Shown in pieces: positions 24,401 to 33,251 of a DNA stretch of 45,518 nt. The DNA comes from SZUA-430 sp044220975 (GTDB lineage Bacteria > Pseudomonadota > Alphaproteobacteria > Micropepsales > Micropepsaceae), in contig JBGAPZ010000031.1 in assembly GCA_044220975.1 (NCBI GenBank), positions 1 through 45,518 of the forward strand. The letters run 5' to 3'. Position 1 is the first letter of the stretch. The number at the start of each line of letters is the position of its first letter. The notes under the pieces were generated by a model that was not told where the DNA came from, ran no database searches, and saw only the letters and a program-made list of their open reading frames with translations. The position numbers and the translations under genes were made by a program.

Positions 24401-26292
24401 GGCAGCGAGACCTGATCCGACGTCGTGCGGCCACCGGGTTCGAAGATCGCGATATTGATGTCGGCTTTGAGCGGGAGCGAGGTTTCCTTCAGTTCGTCGA
24501 TCGCAGCCGTCGCTTGCGTCTTACCGGTCGCGTCGGTCTCAGGCACGTTCATCGTCACTTGCGTGCCTTCGAACGTGTCGTCGACTTTGCCGAAGCGATA
24601 GTCTTTGAGCGCGGCGACGGTCGCGAATGGCGTCGAGTCGCGCGTGATCGTCATGGTGCCTTCGCCGCCGAGGCCCGCTGCCGGCGCGCCATAGAGGAAG
24701 CGGCCATTGACATCGATGACGGCTTGACTGCCCGGACGCAGAATCTTCTGCGTGGGCTTCAGTTCGACTTTCAGCTTTTGCGGTACGAAGTCCTGCACGT
24801 CGAACGCGACCCGGCCCACCGGATCGCCTTTCGGGTCGATGTAGGCTGCCACTTGCCAACGGCCGCGCGGGGCAGTGTTCGTCAGCGTCACCGGCGAGGC
24901 GATGCCGCCTGCCTGCAAGTCCTTCACCGTCCACTTCTTGGCTTCCAAGCCGTCGGGGCGCGAGAGCACGAAGTTCAGCTGCACGTCGCCCATCGCTTTG
25001 GCTTGCTGATCGCGCAGCATCGTCGTGACGTTCACGGTCTCACCCGGGCGATAGACGCCGCGGTCGGTGTAGAGATAGGCGTCGATCGCATCCGGCGAGG
25101 CGCGGCCATCGACGCCACGGTCGGTCAAGTCGAACGCGGGACGGCGCAGATCGAGGAACGTGAAGTCATTGCCTGCCCCGTAGGCCATCACGACGACGGG
25201 TTCGGAGCCGCCAGTGCCGCGGGTAACGGCAGCGTCGAACTGTGCGCGGCCATCGCTGCCGGTCGTGCGGGTCACGAGTTCTTCGTTGTTGCGGGCGACG
25301 AGGGTCAGCTTCACGCCGGAGATCGGTGCAGCGGTTCGGAGCGAGCGGACGAAGACGTTGAGGCCGTCTTTGCCTTTGAACGTCGTCAACGCGAGATCTG
25401 TGTCGACCACAAACTGCGCCGCCTTGGGCTTCCATTCGACGTTTTCTTCGGTCGAGGATTTGTCGGCGGCGTCTTGCGCGATGACGAGGTAGGCGCCGGG
25501 CTGGCGCTGCGGCAGCGCTTTCCTGATCGGGAACAGCGTGATCGCTTCGTCGTTGCGGCGGTTGCCCGGAACCTTCAGCTGGCCGGTCCACACAACCGTG
25601 CCCTGCTCGCCTTCGATGTTGGAGCGTTCGTAGTCGTAGAATTCGCGCTGATCGACGACGCCGGTTTGCAGCTGCGACAGCAGACGGTCGCCCACGCGCA
25701 CGACTTTGATGTCGAGGTTCGCCACGTTCACGGTCGTGATCGGCACGCCGTCGGTGTTTTCGCGCGGGAGGACCAGGCCGTTGCCGAAACGCACGAGTGC
25801 GGGCTTGTCGCGCAGTTCGACGGGCAGAGTTTCGGCTTTCGTCAGCTTCTCTTGGTCTTTACCCGTCACCTTCACCGCGGGCAGGCCCGGCTTCAGTTCG
25901 AGCTGATACGTCTGACCGAACGCCAAACCTTGAATGCAGAGGCGATCTTCGGAGACGCGCAGCGCGAACGTCGCTTCGGGATCGAACTTCAGATAGTCCT
26001 CGTACTTCGTCGCGCCGGTGTTATCGAGCTTGCGGGTGAAGACGAGACAGGCTTCCGGTTCGTCGCCCGAGGTTTGAACCTCGAGCCTGCGAAACGCGAA
26101 ATAGGGTGCGGGTTCTTCCGGCGTTGCGGTGACGGGGCCACTTGTCGTGGTCCCGGTCGTGGCAGTGTCGCCGGTGATCGACGACGTGTCGGCCGTTTGA
26201 AGGCCGCCCTGCTGTCCGACGTAACGCACAGACAAAAAGATCGCCGCCGTGAGAGCCACGACGACGGCAAGAACGATCAGCACGCGCTGCAT
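21403..26292 (-). CDS. Bacterial alpha-2-macroglobulin (protease-trapping)
   Basis: A 1629-residue periplasmic protein, the right size for the YfhM-type family. A membrane-spanning leader (MQRVLIVLAVVVALTAAIF) is followed by a low-complexity Thr/Gly linker (about residues 34-60). Unlike E. coli YfhM there is no lipobox Cys, so it should stay tethered by the uncleaved helix. The macroglobulin (MG) domains include YTDRGVYRPGETVNVT near residue 405. The bait region should lie in the middle. The thioester motif is intact: GCIEQTTSR, Cys1180 to Gln1183. Cleavage of the bait exposes the thioester, which binds the attacking protease. It is the first gene of an operon with pbpC and lprI. Confidence 0.95.
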   Translation of the reverse strand: MQRVLIVLAVVVALTAAIFLSVRYVGQQGGLQTADTSSITGDTATTGTTTSGPVTATPEEPAPYFAFRRLEVQTSGDEPEACLVFTRKLDNTGATKYEDYLKFDPEATFALRVSEDRLCIQGLAFGQTYQLELKPGLPAVKVTGKDQEKLTKAETLPVELRDKPALVRFGNGLVLPRENTDGVPITTVNVANLDIKVVRVGDRLLSQLQTGVVDQREFYDYERSNIEGEQGTVVWTGQLKVPGNRRNDEAITLFPIRKALPQRQPGAYLVIAQDAADKSSTEENVEWKPKAAQFVVDTDLALTTFKGKDGLNVFVRSLRTAAPISGVKLTLVARNNEELVTRTTGSDGRAQFDAAVTRGTGGSEPVVVMAYGAGNDFTFLDLRRPAFDLTDRGVDGRASPDAIDAYLYTDRGVYRPGETVNVTTMLRDQQAKAMGDVQLNFVLSRPDGLEAKKWTVKDLQAGGIASPVTLTNTAPRGRWQVAAYIDPKGDPVGRVAFDVQDFVPQKLKVELKPTQKILRPGSQAVIDVNGRFLYGAPAAGLGGEGTMTITRDSTPFATVAALKDYRFGKVDDTFEGTQVTMNVPETDATGKTQATAAIDELKETSLPLKADINIAIFEPGGRTTSDQVSLPVRTRETMLGVRPEFEYDSVQENTPANLDVVAVDADGRFKQVANVTWELVNEDVDYRWYQVDNDWKYERVVNDRIVAGGKTDLSAGKAFKVSKALPWGSYRLTVADPASGASTSYRFWSGWGSGASNDRPDRVQVTADKQLYASGDSARIKINAPTDGKALIVVASNKIHFTKMVDVSASGTTVSIPVSSDWGAGAYALVTHYRPLASVQTRAPVRAIGVAWLAVDPAPRTLAVTIGAPKKVKPNQLVSIPIEVKNQGWGEAVYVTLAAVDEGILQLTDFESPDPNNHYFGKRRLGLDMRDDYGRLISTDRAIVGELKTGGDGVGGRSLAVVPQKTVSLFSGLVALGDSGKGSITLNVPDFAGELRLMAVAYTNGKLGHAEMPMTVRDNVVAEVILPRFIAPGDQMSAALNMHNVEGAPGRYTATIKGTGPVSSPGGALAMNLGANQRTLTPVPLQAGGVGVGSVTLHVEGPNGFKVDRSWPIEVREPQLPVSSEDVAVIAPGADTKFGKELLASFKPGTAQVAVTVTSGRGFDDVPGLLRWLDRYPFGCIEQTTSRAFPLVYYNDMALLAQVKQDKNIKDRVQEAAYRILDMQTYEGSFGMWSSISGEADNYIGMFATDFLMQAKDHKYVIPEEGIERALKWARKASGTESNTDLARAYGFYLLARAGKLNPSELRYFADTRVEGMTNPFALGLMGAALADIGDRARAAPAFTKARDLAAGADPVKYVSDTTYYGSLLRDVSGLTAMSARAGQAGLIPALVARVQGFDPRLNYTTTQEKAWMLLAAHEIEEATPPVNVTVSGAAAKASGKVLRFSPTLAEMDQSISLKNNGQKDVWRIVSSEGIPANPLPATQNGVSISKAILTMNRFIVRLSGEMSDNRARLMALLDLLPAGFEIEGVVQRKDDGSTIYSFLPILAQANIAEARDDRFVATFDIGSNYQPSTPEERAKHPRPTFHFAYIVRATVPGSYTVPAAVVEDMYAPDITARTNMGSMTVAAK

Positions 26293-26607
26293 TTGATTTA
26301 AGTCCCCGAGATCAAAACAGTTCGGCGCGAAGGTCCAACCTGCGCCTTGGTTCCGCTTGTTAGCACATCATGCCGGTATGCACAGGTCAGCGGTGGCCGT
26401 CACACTCTGCCTCCATCGTGTTCGCTTTGGGGCACAAGTTCGGGTTGTTTGAGGCATTTTTTGCCGGGGCTTGTGCAACGCAGCAACGGGTGCGGTTCAT
26501 CTTGCACCTGCTAGGTTCGGCCAATGCGAATCGATGTTGCGACGGATACCCTCAGGGTTGTTCAATCGCGACCTCGACGGTGGTCGCGGCTTATCTGGGA
26601 ACAGCCC
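26293..26607. other. Divergent intergenic region, no gene seen
   Basis: This 315-bp gap separates the divergent alpha-2-macroglobulin operon and the L,D-transpeptidase gene, so it should hold both promoters. I see no convincing -35/-10 pair, palindrome or small gene in it. The frame open from 26524 that joins the transpeptidase gene lacks a signal-peptide-like start and is treated as non-coding. Confidence 0.5.
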
Positions 26608-28113
26608 ATGCTTGATCGAGTTTTTGCCGCGCGCGGGTGGCTCACCTGTGCCGTTTTTCTGCTGTCGGCGTGGCCTGCGGCGGCAGCGTGCGATACCGCC
26701 TCTGCCATTCAACGCGCGGGCGGGTCGATCGACGCGGCGGCTACGCGGGCGTTCTATGAGGCCTATGGCCCGGTCTGCGCCTGGGACGACAGCGACAGCC
26801 AGGTCCTGATTTCCATGCTGCAGATGGCGGGCGATCACGGGCTCGATCCCGAGATTTTTCACGGCTATGGCGCAACCCGAGCCGATGCATCGATGCGCGA
26901 CGTGCTGTTGACGGACGGCGCACTGAAATACGCGGCCGCCATGACGCGCGGGCTGACCGGTGAGCCGCCTGCGAAGACCGACCTCGCCTATTCGCAATCG
27001 AACGCCGAGTTCGTGGACGGGTTGATCGATGCGCTGACGCAGGATGACCTCACGCGGTGGCTCGATTCGCTGCCGCCCAAGTCGCGGACCTACATGCAGC
27101 TGGTCGATGCCTTGCGGATGTACCGCGCCATCGACGCCGCCGGAGGGTTTCCGGTATTGCCCGACAGTTTGGTGCAGAAATCGAAGCGCAAGGGGCGCAA
27201 TTTTGCGCCGCTTCGCCAGCGTTTGGTGCTGGAAGGCGACTTGGATGCCGATGACGGGTCTGAGAACTGGGACGCGTCGCTGGAGGCCGCGACCAAGCAT
27301 TTTCAGGCGCGCAACGGGCTTCGCGCCGACGGCAAGATGACGTGGAAGACGCTTGAGAAGCTGAACATTCCGGCGAGCGACCGCGTCGCACAAATCGGGC
27401 TCAATCTCGAGCGCCTACGCGTGGAAGAGCGCGAGACGCCGGACACGCGGGTCGAGGTCAATATTCCGGACGCAACCGCCATCTATCACCGCAACGGCCA
27501 AGTCGTGCTTGCCATGAACGCAGTCGTGGGGGCGGCCGGCGGTCACGAGACGCCGACGCTGACCAGCATGATCGACACGGTGATCTTGAACCCGACGTGG
27601 ACGGTGCCGCAGTCGATCATCAAGAAGGAGATCGAGCCCGCAATCCGGCGTAACAAGAACTACATCAGCAGGAACCACATGTACTGGGCGGGCGAGCAGT
27701 TGATCCAGGAACCGGGCGCGCACAACGCACTTGGCCGGGTGAAGTTCGACTTCCCGAACAAATACAGCGTCTATCTGCATGACACGCCCTCGCGGCGGGC
27801 CTTCACCGACCCCGAGCGCGCGCAGAGCCACGGGTGCGTGCGGTTGGAAAAGCCGCAGGAGCTGGCGGCGCTGCTGCTCGAAGGCGCGGAGCGTTGGAAC
27901 CCGGACACGATTACCGAGGCGATCGACGCCGGCGCGACGCGTCGGATCGCCGTGCCGGAGCCGGTGCCCGTCGTCCTCACCTACAGGACCGCTTTCTTAG
28001 CCGAAGACGGTACGGTGAATTTCCGAGCCGACGTTTATGGGTGGGACACCAAGCTTGCGGCGAACCTGGCGCAAAAGGCGGCAGCCATGGGGGCAGAGCC
28101 AACACAGTGGTGA
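26608..28113 (+). CDS. L,D-transpeptidase with peptidoglycan-binding domain (YcbB/LdtD type)
   Basis: A 501-residue exported enzyme starting at MLDRVFAARGW with signal peptide ending SAWPAAAAC. The region ~230-265 is a PG_binding_1 domain (WDASLEAATKHFQARNGLRADGK is its core). The YkuD catalytic domain runs from about 290 to 430, with HDTPSRRAF and the active-site SHGCVRLEKP, nucleophile Cys410. The SxGxxH-like extra loop and length are those of the YcbB/LdtD group, which makes 3-3 cross-links in peptidoglycan and resists most beta-lactams. It is divergent from the A2M–pbpC operon, extending the envelope theme of this region. Confidence 0.92.
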   Translation: MLDRVFAARGWLTCAVFLLSAWPAAAACDTASAIQRAGGSIDAAATRAFYEAYGPVCAWDDSDSQVLISMLQMAGDHGLDPEIFHGYGATRADASMRDVLLTDGALKYAAAMTRGLTGEPPAKTDLAYSQSNAEFVDGLIDALTQDDLTRWLDSLPPKSRTYMQLVDALRMYRAIDAAGGFPVLPDSLVQKSKRKGRNFAPLRQRLVLEGDLDADDGSENWDASLEAATKHFQARNGLRADGKMTWKTLEKLNIPASDRVAQIGLNLERLRVEERETPDTRVEVNIPDATAIYHRNGQVVLAMNAVVGAAGGHETPTLTSMIDTVILNPTWTVPQSIIKKEIEPAIRRNKNYISRNHMYWAGEQLIQEPGAHNALGRVKFDFPNKYSVYLHDTPSRRAFTDPERAQSHGCVRLEKPQELAALLLEGAERWNPDTITEAIDAGATRRIAVPEPVPVVLTYRTAFLAEDGTVNFRADVYGWDTKLAANLAQKAAAMGAEPTQW

Positions 28114-28227
28114 GCGATTTCGCGCACGCCTACCTGTGGCATCTGGTATGCGCGCCCTGCTCGTATTATTGGTGATTCAAGAAAATTGACGTGGGGGCGG
28201 CCGGATCACAACCGGCGGCTAGAGCAA

Positions 28228-29370
28228 GTGCGGTCAGGCCTATTTCTTCTGGGGATGCTTTTCCTCGCCGGGTGCGCATCGACGGTTGTAAACACAACCG
28301 ATTCAGCAACCGTGGCGCGTCATGACGCGTTCAAAAGCGCCAACGTCACACTGCCGATGGGCACACTCGAAGCGGCGGAATGGACCATCAATCGCCCCGC
28401 GGCTTATGACCTTCTGGCTGCCAGCCAGTGGCGCGAACTTGCGGACCTCGTTCAGCGCAAAGGCATCAACAACGACCTCGCCTGGTATTACCTCGGCCGT
28501 GCCGCCGAAGGACTCGGCGATGCGAACCTGGCGCGTACCTATTATCAGCGCAGCCTAGATCGCACGAACTCAGAGAAATACAGCGCCACCTGCCAAGGCA
28601 AGGTGATGAGTATGTGCGACGGGTTCGATTTCCCCGACGTTGCACAAGCGCGCCTTGCGTCGCTGCAAGCGGCGGCGCCGGCCGACCCCTCGACACCCAC
28701 GATCACGCCGCCGGCCGAAGGCGGTAAAACCAACGCGTTGTTGCGCACGGGTACGGGCTTTACCGTCGATCCTTCGGGCTTCGTCGTCACGAATTACCAC
28801 GTCGTGCAGTCGTGCGGGGCGGTGTCGTATCTCTTGATGAATTCGAAGTCGGTCGATGCGACGGTCGTGGCCAGCGATCCGTCGAACGATTTGGCGCTGT
28901 TGAAGCTGAAGCAGGCATCGAAGGCGTCGGCCGTGTTTCAAGACCCGGAAAAGCTGCGCGCGGGCGACGATGTGATCGTGTTCGGCTATCCGCTGCTCGG
29001 CCAGCTTGCCAGCAGCGGGAACCTGACGCGCGGATCGGTGACGGCGCTCAGCGGCATTCGCGACGATGCGCGCTACTTCCAGATGTCGGCGCCCATTCAG
29101 CTCGGCAACTCCGGCGGGCCCGTGTTGAACGCGGGCGGACGGGTCACCGGGATCGTGACCTATAAGCTGAACGCGGCGCGCGAACTGAAGGCCACCGGCG
29201 ACATTTCGCAGAACGTGAACTTTGCGCTGAAATCGTCGGTGCTGCGCGCGTTCTTGGACTCGAACAGCGTGAAGTATTCGCGCGCGGAAGCCTCCACCGC
29301 ACAAGCACCGGCCGACGTCGGCGTCGATGCCGCAAAGTTCACCGGCATCGTCGGCTGCTACAAGAACTGA
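28228..29370 (+). CDS. Lipoprotein trypsin-like serine protease with TPR-like N-terminus
   Basis: A 380-residue protein. The GTG at 28228 gives a textbook lipoprotein signal (VRSGLFLLGMLFLAGC, lipobox LAGC); a TTG at 28186 would add a charged leader. Residues ~45-130 form helices resembling a Sel1/TPR unit (AWYYLGRAAEGLGDANLART). The protease domain, about 165-345, has a complete S1C-type triad: His191 in VTNYHVV, Asp221 in SNDLALLKL and Ser295 in LGNSGGPVLNAGG. No PDZ domain follows, unlike DegP. It is probably an outer- or inner-membrane-anchored periplasmic protease with unknown substrates. It lies 114 bp downstream of the L,D-transpeptidase gene. Confidence 0.88.
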   Translation: MRSGLFLLGMLFLAGCASTVVNTTDSATVARHDAFKSANVTLPMGTLEAAEWTINRPAAYDLLAASQWRELADLVQRKGINNDLAWYYLGRAAEGLGDANLARTYYQRSLDRTNSEKYSATCQGKVMSMCDGFDFPDVAQARLASLQAAAPADPSTPTITPPAEGGKTNALLRTGTGFTVDPSGFVVTNYHVVQSCGAVSYLLMNSKSVDATVVASDPSNDLALLKLKQASKASAVFQDPEKLRAGDDVIVFGYPLLGQLASSGNLTRGSVTALSGIRDDARYFQMSAPIQLGNSGGPVLNAGGRVTGIVTYKLNAARELKATGDISQNVNFALKSSVLRAFLDSNSVKYSRAEASTAQAPADVGVDAAKFTGIVGCYKN

Positions 29371-29428
29371 CGCCGCCGCAATTAGCGGTATGATGGCGAA
29401 TCGTAGCCCTCTGTAGTCTGTCCAACTC

Positions 29429-30691
29429 ATGAATGTCGTCATCATCGGCGCGGGTCTTGTCGGCATTACGTCGGCCTATGCGTTGCATAAGGCGGGGGCG
29501 AAGGTTGTCGTCGTCGAGCGGCGTGACGGGCCAGGGCTCGAGACCAGTTACGGGAACGCGGCGCTTCAGCATCCGAGCCTTGTCGATCCGTGGAATTCGC
29601 CGGGTGTTGCGTGGGATCTTTTGAAGTGGATCGGGCGCGACGATGCGCCGATGCTGTTGCACCTCGCCCAAGTGCCGCAGTTGGCGGGATGGGGTTTGCG
29701 GTTTTTGCGAAACTCGAACCCCAAACGCTTCCACGCGAATACGCTGAAGAATTTGCGGTTGGCGTTGCTCGCCCGGCGCGAGATGGCGGCCATTCGCGAG
29801 GAGACGCGCGTCGCCTATCAATGCCGCAAGACGGGAACGCTGGCCGTCGCGCGGTCGGCTGAGGTGTTGAGTGCAGCGCAGGCGCATGCGGCCTTCATCG
29901 CGCCGCATGGAATTCAATCGCGCACGCTTTCGCGGGACGAGACGGTGGCGATCGAGCCGGCGCTTGCCCCCATTGCCGCGGCGATCCAGGGCGCCGTGTT
30001 CTATCCGGAGGACGAGCGCGGCGATCCGCATGCGTTTTCGGTGGAGCTGACGAACTATCTGACCGCGCGCGGCGTTACGTTCTTGTTCGACACGGAAGTG
30101 ACGGCTTTGCGCGTGGATAAAAAGCGCGTGCGAGCGGTCGATACGTTGGCTGGTGAGATCGAGGCGGATGCGTTCGTGCTGGCGGCGGCGAGCTTGAGTC
30201 CCGCCCTTGCCGCGCCGCTGAAAGTTCGCGTGCCGATCAAGCCCGTGAAGGGGTACTCCGCCACGATCGAGGCCAAGGGCAATCCGTTCTTGCCCAAGAC
30301 GCCGGTTTCGGATGCGGGTTTGCATGCGGCGGTGGTGCCGATCGGCGACGACCGGTTGCGCGTTGCGGGGACGGCTGAGTTTGCGGGCTTCGACGCCGCC
30401 GTGCGACGCCCACGCGTCGACAATCTGCTGAACCTGTTGAAGCGCATCTATCCGAAGTTCGTGGAGAGCGTGAATGCAGGCGACTTCGAGGCGTGGACCG
30501 GGTTTCGTCCGGTGAGCCCGGACGGCGTTCCGATCATCGGGGCGACGCGGATCTCGAACCTCTTTCTGAACACGGGCCACGGCCATATCGGTTGGACGAC
30601 GGCGGCGGGGTCGGCGCGACTGCTTGCGGATGCGATGATGGGGCGGACGGCGGTGCTGCCACCCGGCGAGTACGCGTTGGCGCGGTTCTAA
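29429..30691 (+). CDS. D-amino-acid dehydrogenase-like FAD oxidoreductase (DadA family)
   Basis: A 420-residue DAO-family flavoprotein, the size of DadA. The N-terminal FAD motif is VVIIGAGLVGITSAYALHKAG, directly followed by GLETSYGNAALQHPS, the usual second FAD contact of DadA. The C-terminal contact is TGFRPVSPDGVPIIG, with NTGHGHIGWTTAAGSARLLA at the end. DadA proteins oxidise D-amino acids to 2-oxoacids in the membrane electron chain. No alanine racemase (dadX) is next to it, so D-alanine is not assured as the substrate. It precedes the ATP-grasp gene by 73 bp on the same strand and could belong to that operon. Confidence 0.87.
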   Translation: MNVVIIGAGLVGITSAYALHKAGAKVVVVERRDGPGLETSYGNAALQHPSLVDPWNSPGVAWDLLKWIGRDDAPMLLHLAQVPQLAGWGLRFLRNSNPKRFHANTLKNLRLALLARREMAAIREETRVAYQCRKTGTLAVARSAEVLSAAQAHAAFIAPHGIQSRTLSRDETVAIEPALAPIAAAIQGAVFYPEDERGDPHAFSVELTNYLTARGVTFLFDTEVTALRVDKKRVRAVDTLAGEIEADAFVLAAASLSPALAAPLKVRVPIKPVKGYSATIEAKGNPFLPKTPVSDAGLHAAVVPIGDDRLRVAGTAEFAGFDAAVRRPRVDNLLNLLKRIYPKFVESVNAGDFEAWTGFRPVSPDGVPIIGATRISNLFLNTGHGHIGWTTAAGSARLLADAMMGRTAVLPPGEYALARF

Positions 30692-30764
30692 TCTGGGCAG
30701 ATGTGCCCGGGAAATAGGCAGAGCTAGAGTTGACGCCAGCGCTTTGGCGTTGCCTTCTCTGTTT

Positions 30765-32264
30765 ATGGAACTGGCAAAGAATGAACGCGCGCGGCCCACG
30801 ATCGTCAGCAATCGGGCGCGGCCGGGGATGGATAAGCCATTTTCCGACTACGCTTTGGGTGCGGCCTTCGACGAAATGTTCGGGCCGGACGGCGCGCCAC
30901 GCGAGCACGCGGCGGCGCTTTATGAGGCGCTGACCACGCTTCCGGCCGACGAATTGGTGCGCCGGCAGCAGGCTTGCGACCAGTCGTTCCTGCACCAAGG
31001 CATCACGTTCACGGTTTACGGCAACGAGGAATCGACGGAGCGGATTATCCCGACCGACCTCCTGCCGCGCATCGTGCCGGGGGCCGAGTGGGACAAGCTG
31101 GATCGCGGATTGCGCCAGCGGCTGACGGCGCTGAATTTGTTCCTCAAGGACATCTACAACGAGGGGCGGATCCTGAACGACGGGGTCGTGCCGCGCGATC
31201 TGGTTTACGGATCGAAGCATTATCTGCGTGCGATGCGCGGCGTCGCCGTGCCGCTCAACGCGTATGTGAACGTCTGCGGGACCGACATTATCCGCGGCGA
31301 GGACGGCAACTTCGTCGTGCTTGAAGACAACCTGCGCGTGCCGTCGGGTGTGTCTTACATGCTGGCGAACCGCGAGGTGGTGAAGCGTGCGTTCCCCGAT
31401 CTCTATCGTGCGTGCAACGTGCGTCCGATCGAGGCGTATGCGCAGGAACTCTTGACCACGCTGAAAGAGCTTGCGGTCGGGTTTCGCGACGAGCCGCGCA
31501 TCGTATTGCTGACACCGGGCATCTTCAATTCGGCCTACTACGAGCACGCGTTCTTGGCGCGGCAGATGGGCGTCGAGCTTGTCGAGGGGCGCGATCTTCT
31601 GGTGCACGACAACGTCGTCTACATGCGCACGACATCGGGCGTGAAGCGGGTGGACGTGATCTACCGGCGCATCGACGACGACTTTGTCGACCCGTTGGCG
31701 TTCCGGCACGACTCGGCGTTGGGCGTCGCCGGTTTGATGAACGCCTATCGCGCAGGCAATGTGGTGGTCGCCAACACGATCGGCACGGGGGTCGCCGACG
31801 ACAAGGCGGTCTATTCGTATGTGCCGGCGATCATCAAGTATTACCTGGGCGAGGAGTCGCTGCTCGGCATCGTGGAGACGCATCGCTGCCGGGAGCCCGC
31901 GTCGCTGTCGCATGTGCTCGATAATTTGGACACGATGGTGGTGAAGGCGGTCGGCGAGAGCGGCGGGTACGGGATGCTGGTCGGCCCGCATGCGAGTGCT
32001 GCGGAGCGCGAAGCGTTCGGGGCGCGCGTGAAGGCCGATCCCGACAACTATATCGGCCAACCTACGATTCAGCTTTCGACGGCGCCGTGCTTCGTGGGCT
32101 CGGGCATCGAGGCGCGGCACGTGGACTTGCGGCCTTATGTGTTGACCGGGCGCGAGACGCGGCTGGTGCCGGGCGCGTTGACGCGCGTTGCGCTCAAGCG
32201 CGGCAGCCTGGTCGTGAACTCCAGCCAAGGCGGCGGGTCGAAAGACACGTGGGTGGTCGGATGA
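30765..32264 (+). CDS. Circularly permuted ATP-grasp protein (peptide ligase-like)
   Basis: A 499-residue protein from the ATG at 30765; ATG 30828 (MDKPFSDYALG) is an alternative nearer the conserved part. Family signatures are FTVYGNEESTERIIPTDLLP, RLTALNLFLKDIYNEGRIL, the ATP-binding VCGTDIIRGEDGNFVVLEDN and the C-terminal VVKAVGESGGYGMLVGP and GRETRLVPGALTRVALKRGS. ATP-grasp enzymes join a carboxylate to an amine through an acyl phosphate. This permuted group is predicted, not shown, to add amino acids to a peptide or protein tag. It overlaps the alpha-E gene (ATGA) and a transglutaminase gene follows, the usual three-gene set. Confidence 0.9.
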   Translation: MELAKNERARPTIVSNRARPGMDKPFSDYALGAAFDEMFGPDGAPREHAAALYEALTTLPADELVRRQQACDQSFLHQGITFTVYGNEESTERIIPTDLLPRIVPGAEWDKLDRGLRQRLTALNLFLKDIYNEGRILNDGVVPRDLVYGSKHYLRAMRGVAVPLNAYVNVCGTDIIRGEDGNFVVLEDNLRVPSGVSYMLANREVVKRAFPDLYRACNVRPIEAYAQELLTTLKELAVGFRDEPRIVLLTPGIFNSAYYEHAFLARQMGVELVEGRDLLVHDNVVYMRTTSGVKRVDVIYRRIDDDFVDPLAFRHDSALGVAGLMNAYRAGNVVVANTIGTGVADDKAVYSYVPAIIKYYLGEESLLGIVETHRCREPASLSHVLDNLDTMVVKAVGESGGYGMLVGPHASAAEREAFGARVKADPDNYIGQPTIQLSTAPCFVGSGIEARHVDLRPYVLTGRETRLVPGALTRVALKRGSLVVNSSQGGGSKDTWVVG

Positions 32265-33241
32265 TCGGCGGGGCGGGAATGCTCTCGCGGGTGGCGGATT
32301 CGCTTTACTGGATGGCGCGCTATTTGGAGCGGGCGGAGCACAGTGCGCGGGTGCTCGCCGTGAAGCTTGAGGCCATGCTCGATCAAACGCCGGAAGATGC
32401 GGCCGAGGCTTGGGTGCGCGTCGTCGGTGCGCTCGCCTGGCCGATGAGCGACGAGGTGCAGGGCCAACCGATCGAGATTGCGCGCCAACTCACGCTCGAC
32501 AAAGGCCATCGCTCGAGCATCATGAGTTCGGTCAAGCTTGCGCGCGACAATGCGCGGCAGGTGCGCGAGTTGATCTCGACTGAGATGTGGGGACAGCTCA
32601 ATCAGCAATATCTGCGCCTGAACGCGCACGATGCGCCGCAACAGTGGAAAGCGCAGCCGGTCGGATTCTTGCGCAATATCGCGGACGACTTCTTGCTGTT
32701 TGCGGGCATCACGGATTCCACGATGCGCCACGGCGAGGGCTGGCATTTTATTCAGCTGGGCCGCCACATCGAGCGGGCGCTCTTGGTCAGCCGCTTGCTC
32801 GACCTCTACTTCGGCGACATGCCGGCCGACGTGCCGCACGAAGTGCGCGCGCCGCGATACTTCGAGTGGATTACGCTTTTGAAGCAAGCGACCGCGTTCG
32901 AGGCGTATTGCAAGGTCTATACGGCCGACGTGCAGCCGGCCAAGATCGCCGAGTTCTTGATCTTCGATCCGGAGTTTCCGCATTCGATTCGCTTTGCGGT
33001 CGACGGTATTCAGAAAGAGCTGCGCCATCTGGGGCCGGGCGGCGCGGTTGCGAAACGCATGCAGGCGGAGCGGTTGGCGGGGCGGCTGAAGGCCAGCCTG
33101 GACTACGGGCAGATCGACGAGTTGATGGCGGGCGACATCGACGCCTTCCTGCGCGGCATTCAAACGTCGTGCAAGCAGATCCACCAAGCGGTCTACGACG
33201 CGTTCATCGGCTACGCCGTCGACGAACTTTTGCCGGGATAG
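32261..33241 (+). CDS. Alpha-E domain protein (DUF403)
   Basis: A 326-residue all-helical protein; the ATG at 32261 overlaps the ATP-grasp stop, and a second ATG at 32279 (MLSRVADSLYW) matches the usual family start. Family features are DSLYWMARYLERAEHSARV at the N-terminus and WHFIQLGRHIERALLVSRLLD near residue 170. FDPEFPHSIRFAVDGIQKEL and a helical C-terminus follow. Alpha-E proteins have no proven activity. They almost always sit beside a circularly permuted ATP-grasp, as here, and are thought to assist it. Translation is probably coupled to the upstream gene. Confidence 0.9.
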   Translation: MIGGAGMLSRVADSLYWMARYLERAEHSARVLAVKLEAMLDQTPEDAAEAWVRVVGALAWPMSDEVQGQPIEIARQLTLDKGHRSSIMSSVKLARDNARQVRELISTEMWGQLNQQYLRLNAHDAPQQWKAQPVGFLRNIADDFLLFAGITDSTMRHGEGWHFIQLGRHIERALLVSRLLDLYFGDMPADVPHEVRAPRYFEWITLLKQATAFEAYCKVYTADVQPAKIAEFLIFDPEFPHSIRFAVDGIQKELRHLGPGGAVAKRMQAERLAGRLKASLDYGQIDELMAGDIDAFLRGIQTSCKQIHQAVYDAFIGYAVDELLPG

Positions 33242-33251
33242 GAGCGAACCC

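Noticed and set aside
23401..26301. 966-residue open frame on the plus strand
   Set aside because: It is an exact antisense shadow of the alpha-2-macroglobulin gene. It is rich in Arg/His/Asp/Val with no domain pattern, as expected opposite a GC-rich coding strand.
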